A stretch of 64,000 nt of DNA from Planctomycetaceae bacterium (GTDB taxonomy: Bacteria; Planctomycetota; Planctomycetia; Planctomycetales; Planctomycetaceae): positions 1 through 64,000 of the forward strand of contig JAHBXV010000024.1 in assembly GCA_019636285.1 (NCBI GenBank), read 5' to 3'. The notes beneath the pieces are model-generated. The model was not told where the DNA came from. It searched no databases and saw only the letters and a list, made by a program, of their open reading frames with translations. Each line of letters starts with the position of its first letter. Positions within the stretch are counted from its first letter, which is position 1. A program made the position numbers and the translations under genes. Below are positions 16,441 to 25,400 of this stretch, piece by piece.

Positions 16441-19400
16441 GCGTGCGACGCCTCGCGGTGGTGTTCGACAATCGCGCGCGGCCCGAGACGACGGGATTTT
16501 ACGTCCGTCGAGCGCTGCATGGGTTGGTTTGCGACGTAACCCACCTGCTTCCTGAGGAACTGGGCCGGGTTCGACCGGGGAGCTATGACGCTTTCGTCGT
16601 GGTCGATGATGGCCAGCGCTGCGAGATTCCCAAGGGACTCGGGCCGACGGCCTGGTGGGCGATCGACACGCATCTCGATTTTGACCGGGCGTTGGCCACG
16701 GCCCAACAGGCGGATGTGGTCTTCGCGGCCCAGCGGAATGGAGCCGAGCGATTGCGAGCCGCTGGGATCGCCTCGGCGACCTGGCTCCCGCTGGCCTGCG
16801 ATCCCGATCTGCACGCCGTTCACGAATCACTCCCCCTCGAATGGGACTGGTGCTTCGTGGGGAACCTGTTCCCCGGCCCGAGGAGCGATCTCATTGAGCG
16901 GCTGAAAGCGGAACTGCCGCGCGGCTGGGTGGGCCGGGCTTACTTTCGCGAGATGGCCAATATCTACGCCCGGTCCCGATTGGGATTCAACCGCAGCCTG
17001 CGCGACGACGTCAACATGCGGGTCTTCGAGGCGGTCGCAGCCGGATCGCTCCTTTTGACCAACGACCTGACCGAGAACGGCCAGGCCGACTTACTTCGCG
17101 ACGGCGAACACCTCGCCACCTATCGCTCGCCGGAAGAGCTACTCGACAAGGCGCGCTATTACCTGGCTCATGAATCCGAACGGCATCGGCTGGCTCAGGC
17201 TGGTCGCCACGAAGTCCTGACAAAGCATACCTATCGCCACCGCGCCGAGATCATTCTCCGGGAACTAGAACGGTCGGTCAGTAGAAAGCAGGTGGCCATG
17301 CCGACATTGGCAGCGAAGACGCCCGAGTATTTCGAGCACGCCCGTCCCGAGGTGTTGGATCTCATTCCAGCGACCGCGGGTCGAGTGTTGGATGTCGGTT
17401 GCGGCGGCGGACGGTTGGGGGAAGCCCTCAAGCAACGCCAGGATTGCGAAGTTTGGGGGCTCGAACGGGATCCAATCGCGGCCGAACGCGCGGCGAACCG
17501 ACTGAATCGTGTTTTGAACGTCGACCTGGAAGACGACAGTTGGGAACTGCCAGCCAAGTCGTTCGATGCGATCATCGCGGCCGATGTCCTGGAACACGTC
17601 CGCGATCCCGCCCGGCTGCTGCGACGGCTAAAGCCGGCTTTGGCGGACGGCGGATCACTGATCCTGTCGTTGCCGAATGTCCAGCACCATTCGGTCGTGA
17701 CGGGACTTCTGGACGGCAACTTTGACTATGAACCGGCCGGGCTGCTCGACGACGATCACGTGCGGTTCTTCACCCGCCGGGAAATTGAAAAGCTACTGGA
17801 TCGCACTGGATATGCCACGCGCGACTGGCGGCATGTGCCCGGCCCCGGTTGGGAGGAATGGGCGGCAAACGGTCATCCGGGAGAGATTCAGCTCGGTGGC
17901 CTGACCATTCGCGGGCTCACCACTGAACAGGCAGCGGGGTTTTTCACCTATCAATATCTCTTACGAGCCGAGCCGGAACCAGAGCACGACTTTGGGCTGA
18001 CGTCGATCGTCGTCGTGACGTGGAACCAGCTGGATTATACCCGGCAATGCCTGGCCAGCCTGAAACATCGAACCGACGAGCCGTATGAACTCATCGTGGT
18101 GGATAATGGTTCGACCGACGGGACGGTCGCCTACCTTGAGTCGCTCTCGGAGGTCACGCTGATTCGGAACGCCGAAAATCGGGGCTTTCCAGCAGCAGTC
18201 AACCAGGGGTTGCGGGTCGCCAAGGGGCGGCAGATCGTGCTGCTCAATAACGATACGCTCCTAACAACGGGCTGGCTGCGGCGGATGCTGGAGGCCACCC
18301 GCTCGGATCCCCGGATCGGCCTGGTGGGTCCGGTCTCGAACTGCGTGAGCGGTCCGCAACAGGTTCCGGTCGGCTATCGCGACCTGTCCGGGCTGGACGG
18401 CTTCGCCTGGGAGTGGGGCCGTCGGCAGCGGGAGATCGTCGATCTCGAACGCCTGGTCGGGTTCTGCCTGCTAGTGACCCGCGAGTGCCTGGACCGAGTC
18501 GGCCTGTTTGACGAGCGGTTCGGGCTCGGCAACTTCGAGGATGACGACTATTGCCGACGGTCGCGCGAGGCGGGCTTCCGCAACGTCGTGGCGCGGGCGT
18601 CGTTCGTGCACCATTTCGGGCATCGCAGCTTCGTCGCGAGCGACGTCGACTTCGGCAGCCTAATGGCCGAAAACGAGCGGAAATTCGCCGAGAAATGGGG
18701 AGATGCTCCCGCTGTGCAACAGCCGTCGGCACCGCGTCCGCTCCAGGCGCGCGTCACGGACGAGGGTCTGCTGCTGGAAGTCGCTTCGCCGAAGGTCTCA
18801 CTGTGCATGATCGTCCGCGACAACGCCGGGACGATCCGCCCTTGTCTGGAAAGCATCCGGCCGTGGGTCGACGAGATGATCGTCATCGACACCGGGTCAA
18901 CTGATGAAACTCCAAGGATTTGCGAGGAGCTGGGGGCAAGAGTTCGGCATTGGCCGTGGCGCGATGACTTCTCGGCGGCGCGCAACGAATCGCTCAAGGA
19001 TGCCAGGGGTGAGTGGATCTTTTGGATGGATTCGGACGACACAATGCCGGCGGAGTGCGGCCGACAACTGCGGGAACTGGTCGACCGAGATCACGCTCCC
19101 AACATGCTGGGCTACGTGATGCAGGTCCATTGTCCCGGCCCATCCAACGAGGGTCGGCGGGACGTCACGGTGGTCGACCACATCAAGCTCTTCCGCAATC
19201 GCCCCGACCTCCAATTCGAGCACCGCATCCATGAACAAATTCTGCCCGCCATCCGCCGGGCCGGCGGGGATGTCGAGTTCACCGACATTCACGTGATCCA
19301 CTCCGGCAGCGACCATTCAGCCCAGACGCGGCAGCGCAAACTCGAACGGGACTTCAAACTCCTGCATCTCGACCTCGCCGAACGCCCGGACCATCCGTTT

Positions 19401-19949
19401 GTGTTGTTCAACCTGGGGATGACGTATGCCGATGCGGGAGAGCTCGACGAAGCGGAGCACTGGTTACGGAAGTGCCTCGAAGTCTCGCATCCGCAAGAGT
19501 CGCACGTGCGGAAAGCCTATGCGCTGTTGATCAGCGTCCTCTATCGCAAACAACATTATATAGAGGCAGATGAAAACTGCCGGCGCGGTTTAGCGTTTTA
19601 CCCGGACGACAAAGAGCTTCTCTTCCGCCAAGCCATGCTGCATCATGCCCAAGGTCGCCTTGAAGAGGCGGCTCGTACATACGAAGCGGTCATCCGAAAC
19701 CCGACCGAGCGACACTTCGCGAGCATAGATGCAGATCTGGCGACCACCAAGGCACAACACAACCTGCAGATCGTTCGTCACGACCTCGCGGAACGCACGA
19801 GACGCTCCTTCACCAACACTGCGAACGCCCTAACACCCACTTTGAGCCGCGAATCGCGACTTCTTGAATCTCCACATGCGGTAGAAGGGGAGTCAGACCC
19901 GTCAAATCAGCATGTCTTCGATTTCTCAATCGTGACTAGCTCACCGTGA
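16437..19949 (+). CDS. Five-module protein: GT-B, SAM methyltransferase, two GT2 domains, TPR
   Basis: A 1170-residue cytoplasmic protein. Residues 1-280 form a CgeB-like GT-B domain (NMRVFEAVAAGSLLLTNDL, then YRSPEELLDKARYYL). Residues ~295-475 form a class I methyltransferase (GRVLDVGCGGGRLGEAL, with AADVLEHVRDP). Residues ~520-745 form a GT2 domain (TSIVVVTWNQLDYTRQCLAS, IVVDNGSTDG, LLNNDTLL). Residues ~785-960 form a second GT2 domain of the TPR-linked type (VSLCMIVRDNAGTIRPCLES, IDTGSTDET, WMDSDDTMP), and residues ~985-1090 are TPRs. An AGGAGG site precedes the ATG. The last ~40 residues (LTPTLSRES...) look like read-through into an intergenic repeat. It probably assembles and methylates a short glycan. 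Confidence 0.8.
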   Translation: MSVRRLAVVFDNRARPETTGFYVRRALHGLVCDVTHLLPEELGRVRPGSYDAFVVVDDGQRCEIPKGLGPTAWWAIDTHLDFDRALATAQQADVVFAAQRNGAERLRAAGIASATWLPLACDPDLHAVHESLPLEWDWCFVGNLFPGPRSDLIERLKAELPRGWVGRAYFREMANIYARSRLGFNRSLRDDVNMRVFEAVAAGSLLLTNDLTENGQADLLRDGEHLATYRSPEELLDKARYYLAHESERHRLAQAGRHEVLTKHTYRHRAEIILRELERSVSRKQVAMPTLAAKTPEYFEHARPEVLDLIPATAGRVLDVGCGGGRLGEALKQRQDCEVWGLERDPIAAERAANRLNRVLNVDLEDDSWELPAKSFDAIIAADVLEHVRDPARLLRRLKPALADGGSLILSLPNVQHHSVVTGLLDGNFDYEPAGLLDDDHVRFFTRREIEKLLDRTGYATRDWRHVPGPGWEEWAANGHPGEIQLGGLTIRGLTTEQAAGFFTYQYLLRAEPEPEHDFGLTSIVVVTWNQLDYTRQCLASLKHRTDEPYELIVVDNGSTDGTVAYLESLSEVTLIRNAENRGFPAAVNQGLRVAKGRQIVLLNNDTLLTTGWLRRMLEATRSDPRIGLVGPVSNCVSGPQQVPVGYRDLSGLDGFAWEWGRRQREIVDLERLVGFCLLVTRECLDRVGLFDERFGLGNFEDDDYCRRSREAGFRNVVARASFVHHFGHRSFVASDVDFGSLMAENERKFAEKWGDAPAVQQPSAPRPLQARVTDEGLLLEVASPKVSLCMIVRDNAGTIRPCLESIRPWVDEMIVIDTGSTDETPRICEELGARVRHWPWRDDFSAARNESLKDARGEWIFWMDSDDTMPAECGRQLRELVDRDHAPNMLGYVMQVHCPGPSNEGRRDVTVVDHIKLFRNRPDLQFEHRIHEQILPAIRRAGGDVEFTDIHVIHSGSDHSAQTRQRKLERDFKLLHLDLAERPDHPFVLFNLGMTYADAGELDEAEHWLRKCLEVSHPQESHVRKAYALLISVLYRKQHYIEADENCRRGLAFYPDDKELLFRQAMLHHAQGRLEEAARTYEAVIRNPTERHFASIDADLATTKAQHNLQIVRHDLAERTRRSFTNTANALTPTLSRESRLLESPHAVEGESDPSNQHVFDFSIVTSSP

Positions 19950-19971
19950 AGGACGGCCCGGAGGTTACACA

Positions 19972-20349
19972 ATGAACACAGCCAATCCGAAGTGCCCTTG
20001 CGGGTTGCAACCATGCGACACGTGCATGCCCCCACCTACGCTCTACGCGGAACTGACAAGCTCATGCTCAGGGTGGAGCGGTAGCCTCACGCTCTTTAAT
20101 CCGGGTTATGGCACATGGACATCGGGTCTCGACCCCGGCCCGCCTCAAATCGTCGAGCTGTTCCTCAGTTGTTTCGACGGCGCGTGGATTGTGAGCATTA
20201 ACGCCAGAAATGCCGAATGTGGTATCGACGGCACTCCAGCTGACAGCTGGGCTTGCGAGCCGTCTTTTAGGGCGACGTTCACGGTCGCTCTAAACCAGAA
20301 TTGCTGCCCTACTTCTGGCGGAACACTGTCTGTCGAAATACATGAGTGA
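19972..20349 (+). CDS. Small Cys-rich protein, candidate modification substrate
   Basis: A 125-residue protein with about a dozen cysteines. The N terminus reads NPKCPCGLQPCDTCMPPP, and the C terminus has NQNCCPTSGGTLSVEIHE. A GGAGG site precedes the ATG, and the gene is 22 bp behind the giant glycosyltransferase, so it is probably the last gene of that operon. It has no signal peptide. It resembles the protein at 31233-31646: both start with N-P-x-C, both have a C-[DE]-P-x-F segment, and both end in CC-x(3,5)-GT[LF]-x-[VI]. Its function is unknown; it may be a glycosylated or disulfide-linked structural protein. Confidence 0.65.
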   Translation: MNTANPKCPCGLQPCDTCMPPPTLYAELTSSCSGWSGSLTLFNPGYGTWTSGLDPGPPQIVELFLSCFDGAWIVSINARNAECGIDGTPADSWACEPSFRATFTVALNQNCCPTSGGTLSVEIHE

Positions 20350-20658
20350 TAGGAACGCCCACCAACAGTCGCTTAGGACTGGATTCACAGAAATTGTACG
20401 AGCAGTTAATGAACGCAAAGAGGGTCTGCCTGTTATCAGACGGCTTTTCCCCACGCTCCAGCGTGGTGTCATGCGAAGCGTGATGCCCTTGGTAAGTACA
20501 GTACACCGATACCTTCGCCCACGAAGTGACACGTGAATTGCGAAATGGACAACATGCGAACCATCGCGAATCATGGCCGACGTCTTTCATCCGTGGAACC
20601 TCGTCGTAATCCCGCGATTCGGTCTCAATCTTTTTCGCCGTGTGATTTAACTTCGCTG
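20350..20658. other. Intergenic stretch with a 7-bp-arm hairpin
   Basis: No convincing gene; a 64-codon frame starting at 20342 overlaps the previous stop and has no recognisable content. CCACGCT-CC-AGCGTGG (20451-20466) is a perfect hairpin. A GTG at 20533 is a possible earlier start for the next gene. Confidence 0.4.
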
Positions 20659-22407
20659 ATGCGACAAGTATCTGTCATCGTCGTGTGCCACAATTACGGC
20701 AGGTTCCTTCGTGGCTGCATCGAAAGCGTTCGGCGTCAGGGGGACGCTGTCGCGGACATTCTCGTTGTCGACGACTCCTCGACTGACGAGACTCCAGATG
20801 TGGCGGCAGAATTTGCGTCCTTGGGCGTTCGATACCTGCGTGTCGAGGAGAGAAGCGTCCATCGGGCTCGCGAGGCGGGCTTCCGCGCCACGGCGGGGCA
20901 AGTCGTTTGCTTTCTCGACGCGGATGACGAGTTGGCCGACGGTTACATTGATCTCGGCCTCCAGGAATTCGCGGCCGAACCGGGCATCGGGATCGTCTAT
21001 TCCGATGTCGAACTATTTGATGCTGGCAGTGGCCGGAGCTCTTATCCGCAAGAGTTCAGCCGCGATCGTCTTGCCTGCGACAACTTCATGCACGCTGGCA
21101 GCCTGGTCTTGCGGGAAGCCCTGTTGCAGGCAGATGCGTTTTCCACGCCGATTGACCCACTCCTAACACAGGCTGACTGGCATTTGTGGAAGAAGGTCTG
21201 CCAAGCAGGATGGAAGGCCAGAAAGCAGCTCGGCACATACAGGTATCGCAAGCACGCGGCAAATTGGTCGCTCGACATGAAACAGGCGCACCGAGGTTAC
21301 TTTGAGTATGCCGGACTGGCTGCGGAGGCCGTCACCCTCGTGATTCCCCTGTCCGGACGAGAAGAGCTCTGGCAAAAGCAGGCCGGTTTTTTAAGTCGGC
21401 AACAGTGGCCGCGTGATCAATTGCGGGTCTTGCTGCACGATGCAAGTGGAAATCCGGAGTTTGGTGCCACGGTGAAACGATGGGTCGCCGATTCTGATTT
21501 CCCGGATATTCGATATTTGGCGGTGCCTCCGCTCCGGAAGGGGTTGGCCGACGAAAACCGGCGCGATCCCGAGGTTCAGCAGGAAGTCCGCCGCGCCATG
21601 GCGTGCATCTACAATCGCATCGCCCGCGAAGTCTCCACCGACTATGTGTGGATTTTGGAAGACGACATTATCCCACCGGACGATATTTGCGAGCGACTGC
21701 TCCGAGGATTTGATTCCGAGACGGCGTCAGTTTCAGCACTTTACCGATCAAGGTTTGACAATAGACCGTGCGTCTGGGATTCACATCGTCAGCATTACGA
21801 GGACGAGCGGGCTGGTGTTCGTCTTGCCCACGGCAACGGGTTTGGCTGTGTCATGCTCCGTGGCGGGATCTTTCGGAATACAGTCTTTCGGAGCGACGAC
21901 GACTTCGATCGCATCTTCTACGACCAACTCTCGGCTGCAGGCTGGAAGTGCAAGGTCGATTGGGGGGCTGAGTGCGAACATTTGTCAACTGCTCAGGAAC
22001 TGCCTCTAGTAGATAGGTGTGTCTGCCCAGCGGCGGGGTGGTGCGAGCGTCACCAATGCCGGAAGACAGAGCATTGGCATCAGTTGTGCCAGCACCGCGC
22101 GGACTATTTCCGGCTTTGGGAAGAAGGCCGCGGCCCTGGGCAGAGGCAGGGCCATTCCGCTGGAAACGGTGCATCCGAGCCGGGGCTGTTACAAAAAGCA
22201 ATGAATTTTGGCACCGCCGTCGCCCGCCACGTCGCGGATGGGGCTCGGCAAGTTACGACTGAAGAGTATCATGAGCGGTTGAATATTTGCAGAACGTGCG
22301 ACTCCTGCGATGTCGAACGAATGGTATGCCGAGAACAAGCATGCGGCTGCCAGTTGCACATCAAGGCTAAATGGCGATCAGAGCACTGTCCTGTAAAGAA
22401 GTGGTGA
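20659..22407 (+). CDS. GT2 glycosyltransferase with two C-terminal Cys-rich modules
   Basis: About 582 residues from the ATG at 20659 (MRQVSVIVVCHNYGRFLRGC); a GTG at 20533 would add 42 residues that look unlike protein. A GT2 domain covers residues ~1-225 (ILVVDDSSTDETPD, CFLDADDELADGYI). A second nucleotide-sugar-type region follows (VTLVIPLSGREELW, then DYVWILEDDIIPPDDICERL). The C terminus has two Cys-rich segments: CVCPAAGWCERHQCRK...LCQH...WEEGRGPGQ, and CRTCDSCDVE...C...CGCQLHIKAKW...CPVKKW. Both look like zinc ribbons. It may act on the Cys-rich proteins encoded beside it, but that is inference. Confidence 0.75.
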   Translation: MRQVSVIVVCHNYGRFLRGCIESVRRQGDAVADILVVDDSSTDETPDVAAEFASLGVRYLRVEERSVHRAREAGFRATAGQVVCFLDADDELADGYIDLGLQEFAAEPGIGIVYSDVELFDAGSGRSSYPQEFSRDRLACDNFMHAGSLVLREALLQADAFSTPIDPLLTQADWHLWKKVCQAGWKARKQLGTYRYRKHAANWSLDMKQAHRGYFEYAGLAAEAVTLVIPLSGREELWQKQAGFLSRQQWPRDQLRVLLHDASGNPEFGATVKRWVADSDFPDIRYLAVPPLRKGLADENRRDPEVQQEVRRAMACIYNRIAREVSTDYVWILEDDIIPPDDICERLLRGFDSETASVSALYRSRFDNRPCVWDSHRQHYEDERAGVRLAHGNGFGCVMLRGGIFRNTVFRSDDDFDRIFYDQLSAAGWKCKVDWGAECEHLSTAQELPLVDRCVCPAAGWCERHQCRKTEHWHQLCQHRADYFRLWEEGRGPGQRQGHSAGNGASEPGLLQKAMNFGTAVARHVADGARQVTTEEYHERLNICRTCDSCDVERMVCREQACGCQLHIKAKWRSEHCPVKKW

Positions 22408-22498
22408 GCCGCGTTTACCCGGCAGATAGAAACTTCGCTGAGATTTCTCGCATTGCATTCGGCATAGGCCGTCATTCCGATTCTCGAAGGGTGATACC

Positions 22499-25400
22499 AT
22501 GGCGTGCGGCGCTTCAACAAACTGTGGCAATGATGATTGCAATCCAGTTGTTGTCGTTACCGGAAAAGAATCATGCTGCTGCGAATGGCCTTGCGACGAT
22601 CCGCCCCCGCCGTGTCCACCGCCCAGCCCAAACGATCCGGATTGTCCCCAGTGCGGACACATGGCCTGTCCGCCGTACGAAGTTCCAGGAAGACGGGATT
22701 GCTTCGTCAACGAAACCAAACGCGTCTGTGGAGAATGCCCGCGACCTCCAAAGGAGTGCAAGGAGCCTTGCGATTGCCAAAAGGAGGGATTGATCGCTGG
22801 TGGCGGTACGAGCGGAGGAGGTACGGGAGGCTGCAATTGTGATGGCGGATGTGGCTGTGGCGGAAACGGAGGCGGTCCGCCGGCTCCTTGTGGCGGACTG
22901 GTTTGCCAACGCCCGTTGAATATGACAACCGACTATACCCCTGGGTTTGCCACGGCAATTGCCGCACCTGGTGTTCCTGGGACACACGCATCCGCTGGTT
23001 ATATCAATCCCTCAACAGGGAATCTCGCGGTCGAAGTTTCTGGGCGTAGGTCCGGGCCGTTCGATCCGCAGCCGTTGCTCACATACAATTCACGAGCTTC
23101 GGACCAATCGATTCAATTCGGCCATGGCTGGGCCGACGCTTTCAACCCGGTTGTTACGATGCTGGACGCCACTGCCGCGGAATATGTCGGCGGAGCGGGA
23201 AAGACATGGGTTTACACCGACAAGGACATTAACGGTCGTTACCTAGCGCCCACTGGAGCTCCGAACGCGCTTCAGCAGTTGTCCGGTTCGAGGTTCTCCG
23301 AAACCTACCCAGACGGTGGCCAGCTGGAATTTGAATCTACCGGCGCTCTGGAACGCCTCGTCAGCGCGTCCGGCGACCGTTGGACGATCACACGCGACGG
23401 CCCGCTTTTGAGTGCCATCGAGACTCCCAATGGTCGACGAATGACGTACAGCTACGACGCGAGCGACTATCTTCGACGGGTGGAAGATGGTGCGGGCGGG
23501 ATCACGACGTTTACCGTTGATGGTTCGGCGGACCTCGTGTCGATGGTTGCTGTCGGCGGCGCGCGCACATCGTTCATTTACGATGCGGATCACTTGCTTC
23601 GGCAGTACGTTGCTCCGGGGGGAGACCGAACGACCTACGTCTACGATTCCATGCGGCGCGTTCGATCCGTGGTGTTGCCAAACGAGGGCGTCTATACATT
23701 CTCCTTCGGCGTGACGTCGCGAGTGGTCGACCCGGTCGGCAATCGCACAACGCTGGTTTACGACAGCCAGCGAAACATCCGGCGCGTCACCCACCCGGAT
23801 GCCCGAACAACAACTTATTTGTGGGATACGAACGGGGCGTTCGTCGGCCAGGTCGACGCGCTTGGCCAACGCACGACCATCACCCATGCGACCATTCCGA
23901 ATCGGACGCAGCGGCTTGCCACAGTCCAATTTGCGGATTCGAGCCGGGTCTCGTACGTCTACAATACCAGCGGGCAAGTCGCCGCCACGGTGACACCGCT
24001 GGGAACTCGAACAACGCTCCTCTGGGATTCCTTCGGACGACGAAACGCAATTGTCGAGGCCTCCGGTGCCCGGACGACAACCATTTACAATGCATCCGGC
24101 CAAGTCGCAGGAATTATTGGACCTGTTGGCGAGCGAACGACCCAAGTGTTCAATTCAATCGGCAATTGGGCCGCTTGGGTGGCCCCTTCCGGCAACCGCA
24201 CCAGTTTCGTCTACAGCAATGCTGGCCAATTGGTCACAACGATGGAACCGCTGGGGCAGCGCGTCACGCATATTGCCGATGCCGAAGGACGAGTGATCGC
24301 CAAAATTGATCCGGTCGGGGCGCGGACGTCGTACATTTATTCGGCGGGTGGCGGATTGAAGGCCACGATCGACCCGCTCGGCAGCCGGACCAGCCATATC
24401 AATGATGTCGCCGCTCGATTCACCGCGGTCATCAATCCCCTCAATCAGCGGACAACTTCGCTCTCCGACACGCGAGACCTTCGAACTGTGACCATCAATC
24501 CAGTCGGGGCGCGAACCAGCTTCCTCTACGATTCCCGCCGTCGGCACATTGCGACGATTTCGCCGCTCGGTTCACGCACGACCATTTCGTACGATGCCAT
24601 CGGCCGCAAGCAGCGGGTCACCAATCCGCTCGGCGAGGTGACGACAAGCATTTATGACTCGCGGAACCGCCAAATCGCCTCGATCGACGCGCTCGGACGC
24701 CGCACGACGTCAGTCTACGATGCTGACAACCGGTTGCTGGCGACCGTCAATCCGCTCGGCGAGCGGACAACCTCGATCTACGATTCGCAGGCCAATCGAC
24801 TGGCGACAATTGATCCGCTCGGGAATCGCACCAGCACGGTTTATGACCTGGCCAATCGCCCCGTCGCGACGATTGATCCAATGGGACGCCGATCTTCCCT
24901 GGTATACGGCCCGTCAGGCAGTGCTATTGCGAGCATCAATCCGCTCGGCGCCAGATCCACCAGCGTATATGACGCGAACGGTCGGGCCGTCGCCGCAATT
25001 GATCCGCTCGGTCGTCGGTTCTCCACCGTCTACGACAACGCCAGCCGCCCGATCGCCCGCATCAATCCGTTGGGGCAACGCTCAACCATGGTCTATGATC
25101 TGGCTGGGCGGGCTGTCGCCGACGTGACGCCGATGGGCGAGCGGTCGACCCAGGTCTATGATGCGGCCGGACGGCTGCAAGCAACCATCAATCCGCTGCT
25201 GGATCGCTCGACGTTCGCCTATGACGCGGCCGGACGCCGGATTGCCGCCGTCGACCCGCTGGGACGCCGAACCACCACGGTCTACGACTCCGATGGCCGT
25301 CAGGTGAGCGTGGTCGATCCGCTTCTACGGCGGATGACCTCCGTCTACGATGCGGCGAATCGTCAGATCGCCACTGTCGACCCCGGCGGTCGACGGGTAA

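Noticed and set aside
20342-20536. 64-codon frame after the Cys-rich gene
   Set aside because: Its ATG overlaps the previous stop, it crosses a perfect hairpin, and no motif or ribosome site supports it.
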